This document shows, in pieces, positions 1 to 6,464 of a stretch of 14,017 bases of DNA. The DNA is from an uncultured Actinomycetes bacterium (lineage in GTDB: Bacteria; Actinomycetota; Thermoleophilia; Solirubrobacterales; Solirubrobacteraceae), in NCBI GenBank assembly GCA_937888775.1, contig CALAQT010000471.1, positions 1 through 14,017 of the forward strand, written 5' to 3'. A program made the translations under genes and the position numbers. The notes beneath the pieces were generated by a model. The model was not told where the DNA came from. It did not search any database and saw only the letters and a program-made list of their open reading frames with translations. The first letter of the stretch is position 1. Each line of letters begins with the position of its first letter.

Positions 1-1039
1 CCGGACCGGGGTCGCCCCAGTTCTCGAAGTCGCCGGACACCATCGGCGAGCTGACAAGGCCTGCCGCGGCGAGCGCGTAGCTGACCGAGCCCGAGCAGTC
101 GTAGCCATCGGCGTGGAAGGAGGCATGCCCCCCGCCGTAAATGTACGGGAGCGTGGCGATCGCATTTCCGGCGGCGATCACTTGCGCGACCGCCGCCGGC
201 GCGCCTGGCGGGGCCTGGACCATGCCGCTCGTGTTGAGCGTGATTCCGTCGACATTGGCGTTGCCCGTCGCCGCCGCGCGTGTAGCCTGCTCGGCCGCCA
301 GAGCTTCCTGCTTGGCCGCTTGGGCTTGGAGCTTCTTCAGGCGGGAGTTCAGCCCACCGAGCTCGTTGTTCTTGCCGGCGCGAGAGCTCAGCTCAGCGAT
401 CTGCTGACGTAGGAGCGCCGAGTGCAGCGCGGCGATCTGGTTGCGCTGACCGAGGACCTGCTCGGCCAGGCTGCGGTCACGCGTCTCCAGCGAGGCCAGG
501 GTCGTGGCCTGACGCGACACCTCCAGGCGAGCCGTCCGCGTGAAGGCGACGATGCTGCTGTCCTGATGGGCGATACGCGCCATGAAGCTCATCTGCTCCA
601 GCAGGTCGCCAAAGCCGCGGGCCTCCAGCACGACGCTCACTAGATCCGGCTGGCCTCCCTCGTAGTTGGCGCGCAGGTTGTCGGCCAGCGCCGTGGACGC
701 CTGATGGAGCCGGTTCTCCAGGTCGACGAGCCGGTCGCGAGCGGCGATCAGGCTGGCCTGGACGCTCCGAAGCTGTTCGACGTGCACATTGAGCTGTCCC
801 TGGATCGCGTCCAGTCGCTGCCGGGCGTCCTGCAACCCGGTCGTGGTCGTTTGGATCTGGGCTGTGTCCGCGGCGATCTGCGATTGCAGCGCTCCCGCGG
901 CCGAACGCGTGGCCGAGATCTGGCTTTGGAGGTCGCCGGCACTGGAGGGGGTCAGGCGGCTTCCCAGCAGCACGGCTGCGATCATGGCCGTGGCGGCAAG
1001 TGAGCGCATGATCCTCGGATGGGTACTCAATGTGGGCAT
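1..1039 (-). CDS. Secreted coiled-coil NlpC/P60-like peptidoglycan hydrolase (C-terminus cut by window edge)
   Basis: Reading the minus strand from ATG 1039 gives 346 residues without a stop before the edge. A basic N-terminus and hydrophobic stretch (about residues 9-27, then PSSAGD) form a signal peptide. Residues about 36-255 are rich in Gln, Ala, Leu, Arg and Glu with heptad-like spacing, as in the coiled-coil regulatory arms of secreted cell-wall hydrolases. From about 285 an NlpC/P60-like catalytic domain begins: YIYGGGH at 299-305, then DGYDCSGSVSYAL with the probable nucleophile Cys315. The catalytic His and the third polar residue would lie beyond the edge. By family such enzymes cut peptide stems of peptidoglycan outside the membrane. 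ATG 1009 is an equally possible start: a GAGG lies just before it and it still leaves a signal peptide. The gene is divergent from the LPXTG gene. The fold assignment is by motif and has not been tested by search. Confidence 0.82.
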   Translation of the reverse strand, partial: MPTLSTHPRIMRSLAATAMIAAVLLGSRLTPSSAGDLQSQISATRSAAGALQSQIAADTAQIQTTTTGLQDARQRLDAIQGQLNVHVEQLRSVQASLIAARDRLVDLENRLHQASTALADNLRANYEGGQPDLVSVVLEARGFGDLLEQMSFMARIAHQDSSIVAFTRTARLEVSRQATTLASLETRDRSLAEQVLGQRNQIAALHSALLRQQIAELSSRAGKNNELGGLNSRLKKLQAQAAKQEALAAEQATRAAATGNANVDGITLNTSGMVQAPPGAPAAVAQVIAAGNAIATLPYIYGGGHASFHADGYDCSGSVSYALAAAGLVSSPMVSGDFENWGDPGP

Positions 1040-1281
1040 GGTGATATGCGGCAAGCGCCGCGGCGGTGGCCACGGAGTCGCCGCTGACGGGAGTCTCGGA
1101 TGACGCGAACCAGGCCGCGCATCGGCAGTTCGCAGGCGGCCCGCGGAGCACCCTAACACGACCCGTCGAGCTCGTGACCGCAGATCCTAGGCGTGCAATA
1201 GATCCTGCAAATCCAGCATTTGCCGATTCGCCTCGCGCGCAACCGAACGCGTGCTCGCCGTTCGCTTGCAATACTCGGCCG
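1040..1281. promoter_or_regulatory. Divergent intergenic control region
   Basis: About 240 bases separate the divergent NlpC/P60-like gene and the LPXTG gene, so promoters for both should lie here. The part around 1186-1225 is visibly richer in A/T than its surroundings. It contains TGCAAT at 1194, AGATCCT repeated at 1182 and 1200, and an inverted repeat at 1207-1223. Another TGCAAT lies at 1267. AATACT at 1270-1275, six bases before the GTG at 1282, resembles a weak -10 box for a leaderless transcript. I see no convincing -35 box. An open frame crosses the region on the plus strand from 1066 but does not look like protein. Confidence 0.45.
1207..1223. promoter_or_regulatory. Inverted repeat, candidate operator
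   Basis: GCAAAT, a 5-base spacer CCAGC, then ATTTGC form a perfect 6+6 dyad in the A/T-richer part of the divergent region. The size and placement fit a dimeric repressor or activator site, but no regulator gene is visible in the window, and a 6-bp arm can occur by chance. Confidence 0.3.
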
Positions 1282-1752
1282 GTGCATTTTCGGCGCGCAC
1301 TCATGATCTGCCTCGCCTTCTTCGTCGCCTTCGTCTGGACTTGTGGCGCGACGGCCCTCGCCTCAGGTGGCGGCTCGGCCGGCGACCAGCAGTACGTGGA
1401 TCCGCTCTCGGGTTCGACCGGAGCACATCACCACTCGGGCGGCGGCGCCTCGTCGTCAACTTCCTCATCGGGTACATCGACCTCTGGCTCATCTAGCTCC
1501 TCCGCGACGCCCGCTGCCTCGGGCACGACCACCACGTCCCCGTCCACCTCCTCTCCTTCCACTGTCACGACCGCCGCGGCTACGACTTCGACTACGCCGA
1601 CCGCCACCACAGCCGGCACCACCTCCAAGTCGTCCAAGACGCTTCCGCACACCGGCTTTGATCTCTGGTTCGCCGGCGGCCTGGGCCTCGTGCTCGTCGC
1701 GACTGGGCTGGGACTGAGAAGAACCGCCGCACACCCGCGATCGCAAGCGTGA
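1282..1752 (+). CDS. Small LPXTG-anchored Ser/Thr-rich surface protein
   Basis: With GTG 1282 as start the product has 156 residues. A basic n-region (HFRRAL) and hydrophobic core end at a signal-peptidase-like ALA site near residue 27. A short GSAGDQQYVDPLSG segment and a His/Gly patch follow. Residues about 53-119 are almost only Ser, Thr, Ala and Pro, a stalk-like and possibly glycosylated linker. The C-terminus is a textbook sorting signal: LPHTG at 121-125, a hydrophobic segment at about 127-145, then an RR tail. A sortase would cleave Thr-Gly and link the protein to the wall; no sortase gene is in view. The protein has no enzymatic domain. ATG 1303 is an alternative start that removes the basic n-region. 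An in-frame ATG at 1066 would put the signal peptide about 80 residues in and is unlikely. The stop overlaps the next gene's GTG (GTGA), indicating coupled translation. Confidence 0.8.
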   Translation: MHFRRALMICLAFFVAFVWTCGATALASGGGSAGDQQYVDPLSGSTGAHHHSGGGASSSTSSSGTSTSGSSSSSATPAASGTTTTSPSTSSPSTVTTAAATTSTTPTATTAGTTSKSSKTLPHTGFDLWFAGGLGLVLVATGLGLRRTAAHPRSQA

Positions 1753-3050
1753 GCTTCAGATCGATACGGTTCGAGCCGCTGCGCTCGGCCCGCTTTCTCG
1801 GCAGGCCGTCCCCGGGGCCGGGCGCGATGCGCTGGCGAGGCCAGCTGGCGATCGTGGCGGCGGTACTTGTCGGCGCCGGTGCGCTCAGCGGGCCGGCGCT
1901 CGCGCGGACAGCGGCGAAGGTCAAGCCGGTCGCAGCGGTGCCGGCCGGTTTCGTCGGGGTGGACGCCGACGGTCCGCTGTTTGATTCCACCGCGCAGCTG
2001 AACCTGGGTGATCAGCTCAGCCAGATGGTCGCCCGCGGGGTGCAAAGCGTGCGCGTTGCCTTCAACTGGGCGGCAACGCAGCCGTACGAGAGCTTCAACG
2101 ACTCGGGGTACGCGGCCCTCACCCCTGCGCAGAAGCTCGAGTACACCCCCGTGGGCGGCGTCCCGACCGACTTCACCAAACTCGATCAGCTTGTCGGTCT
2201 GGCTGCAGAGCGAGGCCTGACCATCTTGCCCACCGTGATCTACGCGCCCGGCTGGGATGCCAAGCGCAGTCACAGCGGCGGCCTGCCGATCCCCTCGTCT
2301 CCGGCTCCGTACGCCAGGTTCCTGTCAGCGCTGGTGTATCGGTACGGACCGCACGGCAGTTTTTGGGCAGCGAATCCCAGCATCAGGCGCGTGCCAATCC
2401 GGAGGTGGCAGATCTGGAATGAGCCCAACATTCCGTACTACTGGCCGCAACCGTTTGCGAGTAGTTATGTGACCGTATTGCGCGCTGCGCACGCTGCGAT
2501 CAAGCAGGCTGACCCAGGCGCGCAGGTGGTGCTCGGCGCGCTGACCAACTTCGCCTGGAAGGCGATCGGCCAGATCTATCGCGTCCGGGGAGCGCGTTCG
2601 CTGTTCGACATTGTCTCGGTCAACGGATTCACCAAGACCCCGGCACACATAATGCTGTACCTGCGCCTGATGCGGAACGCGCTGATCCGCCTGGGGAACG
2701 CCAGCATGCCCCTGATCGACACCGAGCTGAGCTGGCCGTCGGCGCAGGGCAAGTCTCCCCAGCAGTGGGACTTCGACACCACCGAGTCCGGTCAAGCGCG
2801 CAACATCGCTGCAGTGGTGCCAATGCTCGGCGCGCAGCGGGTCTCGCTGGGGCTGCTGAGCTTCTACTACTACACCTGGATCGGAGACGAGGCCCCCAGG
2901 TCACCCGCCTTCAATTACGCCGGACTGCTGGCGCTGCGCCACGGGCTCGTGGTGGCCAAGCCCGCGCTGAGAGCGTTCACGAAGGGCGTTCTGACCCTGG
3001 AGCACTGCCGCCGAGTCTCGAACCTGGCCACGCGCTGCGCCAAGCCCTAG
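1749..3050 (+). CDS. Secreted glycoside hydrolase, GH39/GH5-like TIM barrel
   Basis: The 433-residue product starts at a GTG that overlaps the upstream TGA. A long basic N-terminus (about 1-32) precedes a hydrophobic run (about 33-46) and an ALA motif near 50-52, so it is exported or tethered by an uncleaved signal. The rest fits a clan GH-A (beta/alpha)8 barrel. WNEPN puts the acid/base at Glu225, and LIDTELSW puts the nucleophile at Glu326, about 100 residues later as usual for GH39/GH5. IYAPGWD (164-170) and SFYYYTW (371-377) fit barrel strands. Substrate is unknown. PslG of Pseudomonas, a GH39 enzyme encoded in an exopolysaccharide locus, is a precedent for trimming or releasing the polymer made nearby. 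A paralogue lies convergently at 3098-4351. The GTGA overlap with the LPXTG gene suggests both are made together at the cell surface. Family is by motif; GH5 cannot be excluded. Confidence 0.78.
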   Translation: MSFRSIRFEPLRSARFLGRPSPGPGAMRWRGQLAIVAAVLVGAGALSGPALARTAAKVKPVAAVPAGFVGVDADGPLFDSTAQLNLGDQLSQMVARGVQSVRVAFNWAATQPYESFNDSGYAALTPAQKLEYTPVGGVPTDFTKLDQLVGLAAERGLTILPTVIYAPGWDAKRSHSGGLPIPSSPAPYARFLSALVYRYGPHGSFWAANPSIRRVPIRRWQIWNEPNIPYYWPQPFASSYVTVLRAAHAAIKQADPGAQVVLGALTNFAWKAIGQIYRVRGARSLFDIVSVNGFTKTPAHIMLYLRLMRNALIRLGNASMPLIDTELSWPSAQGKSPQQWDFDTTESGQARNIAAVVPMLGAQRVSLGLLSFYYYTWIGDEAPRSPAFNYAGLLALRHGLVVAKPALRAFTKGVLTLEHCRRVSNLATRCAKP

Positions 3051-3052
3051 CC

Positions 3053-3072
3053 GCAGATCGGCCCGGATCTGC
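3053..3072. terminator. Hairpin between convergent glycosidase genes
   Basis: GCAGATC, a 6-base loop GGCCCG, then GATCTGC form a perfect 7-bp stem directly after the plus-strand stop at 3050 and before the minus-strand stop at 3098. The position suits a shared bidirectional terminator. There is no T-run on either side, so it would be a weak or factor-assisted one. Confidence 0.35.
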
Positions 3073-3097
3073 TGACTGCGAGCTGTCCTGGATGGCG

Positions 3098-4351
3098 TTA
3101 ACCGCAGATTTGCAGAGAGGGGGCCGGCGCTCTGGCGCGCCGCAGCCCCTGAGCAAACGCATCGGTGTCAGCGGTGGGGGCGCCGGTCAGGCTGTCGATG
3201 CCGTACCACTGCTCGCTGTCGGCCGCGTTCTGCAGGGGCGAATACCAGGTGTAGAGCACGGTCGCGGCAAGCCCGCAGTCAAGGTGCCCGAGCGCGTCGA
3301 CGGTCTCTGAGATGTAGGCGGGACGCCGGGCGGCCGGCACGTAGTCAAGTGCTCCCGGCGGCGTGGTTGTCCAGCCGAACTCGGTTGCGTACAGCGGCAC
3401 GAGCGCCATCCCCAGCGCGACGAGGGTCGCCCGGTCAGCTCTGACCTTCGCCAGCACGATCCCGGGGGTTCCGTAGGGATGAATCGCGACCCCGTCGATG
3501 TGGCCCCGCAGCTGGGGCTGCGCCGCCAGCATCGCCGGCAGAAAGCTCGTGGGGTGAGTCAGCCCGCCGACGATCACGTGCGCGGAGGGGTCGTCGGCGT
3601 CGATCGCCTCCCGCGCCGCGATGTACAGGTCTGCGTAGCGCGCCGCATCGGGGGCAGGCGTCCAGAACTCGCCGTTGTCGGGCTCGTTCCAGATCTCGTA
3701 GGTCGCCACCGGCTCGGCCGTCAGGCCGGGATGAGCGCGCCAGAACGTCCCGCCGAGCCCGTACCGGGCGGCGAACGCGCCGGCGTAGGAGGCGTAGTCG
3801 GCGCTCGAGCTCGGCGGGGAGTGGTCCTGGCCGGCAATCGACTGGGCCCACGGCGCCGAGTAGTCGAGGATCGGCAGCCAGCGCAGGCCGTGGGCGGCCA
3901 GGTCACCGGCGATCATGTCGTCAAACGCCCAATCGAAGCGGTGCACGCCGGCGACCGGCGCGCTGGGCTCGGTCGCCTCCCAAAGCGCGTCGCTGCGAGC
4001 AAGGCTCGCGCCGCTGGCGCTAAGCGCGTCAAGCTGGGCGGTGATCAGCTGCGGCGCGTTCGTGCTGCCGTTGAACAACAGGTTGACGCTGGCTCCGAAC
4101 TGCTCGGTTGCCGGCGCCGGCTGCGCCGGGGCCAGCGTGGCCGGTGTGGTGCTCGTCGAGCTGGCGGAGGGCGCCGTCGCCGAGCTCCCCGCCGAGGTGG
4201 TGGCGGACGCCCCTGACCCAGGTCGCCCGGGCTCGGTTCGCGTGCCCTCGCCTGAGCGCACCAGCGCCAAGACCAGCGCGGTCGCGAGCGCCACCGCCCC
4301 CAGCCCCACGAGTGCCGCCCACCACTTCGGCCTGCGCGGGCTTTCCCTCAC
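3098..4351 (-). CDS. Membrane-anchored glycoside hydrolase, GH39-like, paralogue of the 1749-3050 product
   Basis: The 417-residue product has a short basic cytoplasmic end, a single membrane segment (about 10-31), and a Ser/Thr/Ala/Pro-rich linker (about 40-82). A catalytic domain then starts near FGASVN. It contains YEIWNEPDNGEFW with acid/base Glu223, AIHPYG at 289-294, and YATEFGW with nucleophile Glu324, the GH39/clan GH-A pattern. The acid/base region aligns with the convergent glycosidase (RYG..G.FW...P, then IWNEP, then a Val/Ile-rich strand), so the two are paralogues. This copy keeps a His after the fourth strand, as typical GH39/GH5 enzymes do. It is predicted to stay bound to the outer face of the membrane. 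The GTG start overlaps the upstream glycosyltransferase stop (GTGA), so it is coupled to a sugar transferase. Substrate unknown; processing of the locus polysaccharide is inferred. Confidence 0.78.
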   Translation of the reverse strand: MRESPRRPKWWAALVGLGAVALATALVLALVRSGEGTRTEPGRPGSGASATTSAGSSATAPSASSTSTTPATLAPAQPAPATEQFGASVNLLFNGSTNAPQLITAQLDALSASGASLARSDALWEATEPSAPVAGVHRFDWAFDDMIAGDLAAHGLRWLPILDYSAPWAQSIAGQDHSPPSSSADYASYAGAFAARYGLGGTFWRAHPGLTAEPVATYEIWNEPDNGEFWTPAPDAARYADLYIAAREAIDADDPSAHVIVGGLTHPTSFLPAMLAAQPQLRGHIDGVAIHPYGTPGIVLAKVRADRATLVALGMALVPLYATEFGWTTTPPGALDYVPAARRPAYISETVDALGHLDCGLAATVLYTWYSPLQNAADSEQWYGIDSLTGAPTADTDAFAQGLRRARAPAPSLQICG

Positions 4352-6372
4352 GGAGCCACGCGCCGCGCGCTGCGCAGGGCCGCCAGCTGAAGACGTTCGC
4401 GATCGGCGCGACGTCCGAGGGCCCGTTTCACCGCCAGCCTGGACGCGAACGTGACCGCCTGCACGCCATCGTCGATCGCGGCGCGCCCGGACCCCAGCGA
4501 CCGCGCCACCGCGGCGTGCCGGGCGGAGGCCAGCAGCCCGAACGGCTCGCCGCCGAACGCCTTTGTGCTCGAGTGCGCGCTGTGGTGAAGGACCCTGGCC
4601 TGGGGCCAGAACCAGGTCTCGATCCCGCGGCGGGAGGCTCGCAGACCCAGCTCCAGATCCTCGCCGTACATGAAGATCGACTCATCGAACGGGCCGAGCT
4701 CCAGCAGCGTCTCGGTCCGGCCGCCCAGCGCGCAGCCGACCGCCCAGCCGACGCGCCGGGGATGGTGAGCTCGCCACGGAGCCAGGGGCCCGGCGAGCGC
4801 TCCGGGCACCATCGCGGGGGGTATCACGGCGCGCGCCACATCGGCGCCCGACAGCGGCGCGGGATGCACCGTGTCCTGTCTAGAGCCGTCGCTGGACAGG
4901 ACCAGTGGCGCCAGCAGGTGGCGCCGGTGGGTTTCGCCGAGCAGCTGCCCGGCCAGCCCGCGCAGCGAATCGTCAACCAGCTCGACATCGGGGTTGACCA
5001 AGATCGTCACCGGCTCGTGGACGTCCCGCACGCCCCGGTTGCAGGCCCGGCCGAAGCCCAGGTTCTCCTCCAGCGCAATCGACACTGCGCAGTGATCGGC
5101 CCGCGCCACCTCGACGCTGGCGTCTTCAGACGCGCAGTCGACGACGATCACCCGTACGCTCGGAAGGTGGCGTCGTGCCGAGGCCAGCAGCGACCGCAGG
5201 TGCTCGGCTGAGTTGTGGGTCACCGTCACCAGTGCGAACGGCGCCGTCGACGCTGCCCCGGTCGCACCGATCTGACCCGTGCGCAGGAGCGGAGCCACGG
5301 CCGCGGCGAAACCAGCCCGGGTGCTCGTCCGGGCAAACCGCTCGCGTGCCCGGCGGCGCCCGGCGATCCCCATTGAAGCCGCTGCCTGCGGGTTGCCGAC
5401 CACCTCGACGATCGCCTCGGCGGCTGCCCGGGCGTCACCGGGTGGATACAGGCGCCCGCAGGTGGCATCGACGATCTCCTTTGGGCCGGCGCCGTTGGGA
5501 GCGATCGCCGGACGCCCGGCCGCCAGAGCCTCCAGCACCGCCAGGCCGAATGGCTCGCGCGGCGCGCAGTGCAATAGGCATGTCGCTCGGGCCAGATCAG
5601 ATCCGGGGTCAGCGGTGGCGCCGGCGAACTCCACGCCGGCGGCGAGATCAGGCTGATCGGCTCGCGCGCGCAGCTCCGCCAGGGCGCAATCGTCCCCATC
5701 CAGCGGGGCCCCGACGAAGCGAAGCCGTAGCTGCGGGATCTGCCGACGAGCCAGTGCGAAGGCTTGCAGGGCGAGATCGGGCCGCTTCCAGCCGACGATT
5801 GCCCCCAGCACCAGCACCTCCGGGGGCTGACGGGGTAGGCCGGGTGCGGGCTCAGGCAGATCCACGCCCGGGTTCACCACATGCAGCTTGGCACCCAGAC
5901 ACCCGCGGGGGTCAAGGTCGTCGGCCACCGCCCGGGAGGGGACGATCACAGCGTCCGAGCGCCCGGCGACCAGCCTGACGGCAGCACCGATGAGCGGTCC
6001 GGGGAGCAGATCGTTGTGCGCAAAGGCGAACGTCGCGCCGGGCGGCCAGGCGGCCATGCAGGCGATCGCCGAGCGCATTCCCCAGCCGACTACGAGGTCA
6101 GGCGCAAGATCGTGGCAGAGCGAGCGAAGTTCCCGAGCGTGACTCGCCAGCCGGGCCGGGGCGAGCATTCGGACCGAGGCACTGGCCCTGAGGTTGAGCG
6201 GGCGACCGGGGACCGCGAACACCCGCAGGCCCTGGGAGCGGGCCGCCCGCGCCAGGGCGCCTTCCGGACAGGCCAGGCAGCTCTCGCCCTCCAGCGCCGA
6301 GGCACAGTCGAGCAGCACGCGCTCGGCGCCACCGAGCACGCCGGAGTAGGTCACGAACAGATGTAAGGACAC
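4348..6372 (-). CDS. Bifunctional glycosyltransferase, GT4 (GT-B) fused to GT2 (GT-A)
   Basis: The 674-residue product carries two transferase domains in one chain. Residues 1-365 are GT4-like: GGAERVL at 14-20 in the acceptor half, VNPGVD near 166-171, VLGAIVGWKRPD at 187-199, and the retaining-enzyme EX7E motif EPFGLAVLE (Glu273, Glu281) followed by AAGRPAIA. Residues about 378-600 are GT2-like: LVTVTHNSAEHL at 381-392, VVDCASED at 410-417, the metal/nucleotide site VNPDVELVD near 459-467, and FMYGEDLELGLRASRRG at 567-583, as in rhamnosyltransferase-type GT2 enzymes. The remainder (to 674) is Ala/Arg-rich and may lie on the membrane. It probably adds two sugars in succession to the lipid-linked glycan in the cytoplasm; the sugars cannot be told. 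The GTG start has an AGGA five bases upstream. The stop overlaps the glycosidase start. It is divergent from the gene at 6465. Confidence 0.85.
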   Translation of the reverse strand: MSLHLFVTYSGVLGGAERVLLDCASALEGESCLACPEGALARAARSQGLRVFAVPGRPLNLRASASVRMLAPARLASHARELRSLCHDLAPDLVVGWGMRSAIACMAAWPPGATFAFAHNDLLPGPLIGAAVRLVAGRSDAVIVPSRAVADDLDPRGCLGAKLHVVNPGVDLPEPAPGLPRQPPEVLVLGAIVGWKRPDLALQAFALARRQIPQLRLRFVGAPLDGDDCALAELRARADQPDLAAGVEFAGATADPGSDLARATCLLHCAPREPFGLAVLEALAAGRPAIAPNGAGPKEIVDATCGRLYPPGDARAAAEAIVEVVGNPQAAASMGIAGRRRARERFARTSTRAGFAAAVAPLLRTGQIGATGAASTAPFALVTVTHNSAEHLRSLLASARRHLPSVRVIVVDCASEDASVEVARADHCAVSIALEENLGFGRACNRGVRDVHEPVTILVNPDVELVDDSLRGLAGQLLGETHRRHLLAPLVLSSDGSRQDTVHPAPLSGADVARAVIPPAMVPGALAGPLAPWRAHHPRRVGWAVGCALGGRTETLLELGPFDESIFMYGEDLELGLRASRRGIETWFWPQARVLHHSAHSSTKAFGGEPFGLLASARHAAVARSLGSGRAAIDDGVQAVTFASRLAVKRALGRRADRERLQLAALRSARRVAP

Positions 6373-6377
6373 TGTTT

Positions 6378-6381
6378 TCCT
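6378..6381 (-). promoter_or_regulatory. Ribosome binding site fixing the GTG start at 6372
   Basis: On the minus strand AGGA lies five bases before GTG 6372. It is one of the clearest ribosome sites in a window where most genes start by overlap, and it supports this start for the GT4-GT2 fusion. Confidence 0.55.
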
Positions 6382-6452
6382 GCTCCCCGGGGGCCGACTG
6401 GGACCGGCGAGCTGAGCGGTTCTTGGTGGCGTCGCGGATATTCGGCGGTGCT

Positions 6453-6458
6453 TAGACT
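6453..6458 (+). promoter_or_regulatory. Candidate -10 box (TAGACT) for a leaderless transcript
   Basis: TAGACT matches the actinobacterial TANNNT -10 pattern and ends six bases before the GTG at 6465. Transcription would then begin at or next to the start codon. No ribosome site precedes that GTG at proper spacing, which fits leaderless translation. No clear -35 box is seen. The 92-base divergent gap 6373-6464 otherwise holds only the ribosome site of the minus-strand gene. Confidence 0.45.
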
Positions 6459-6464
6459 GGCGGG

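Noticed and set aside
1066..1281. 72-codon N-terminal extension of the LPXTG protein
   Set aside because: It would bury the signal peptide inside the protein and would occupy the divergent promoter region; its composition shows no domain.
477..1304. 275-codon minus-strand open frame with a second frame over the NlpC/P60-like gene
   Set aside because: It overlaps a better-supported signal-peptide and coiled-coil frame, has an Arg/Pro/Gly-rich composition typical of off-frame GC-rich DNA, and shows no domain.
1441..1640. Ser/Thr-coding stretch as a tandem repeat or CRISPR array
   Set aside because: Codons vary and no unit recurs at constant spacing; it is a low-complexity protein linker.
1428..2273. 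281-codon minus-strand frame opposite the LPXTG and glycosidase genes
   Set aside because: Its Val/Glu-rich end is just the antisense of the Ser/Thr linker codons; no motif is seen.
4108..5211. 367-codon plus-strand frame opposite the glycosidase and GT4-GT2 genes
   Set aside because: Pro/Arg/Ala-rich shadow with no motifs, whereas the minus strand carries complete catalytic signatures.
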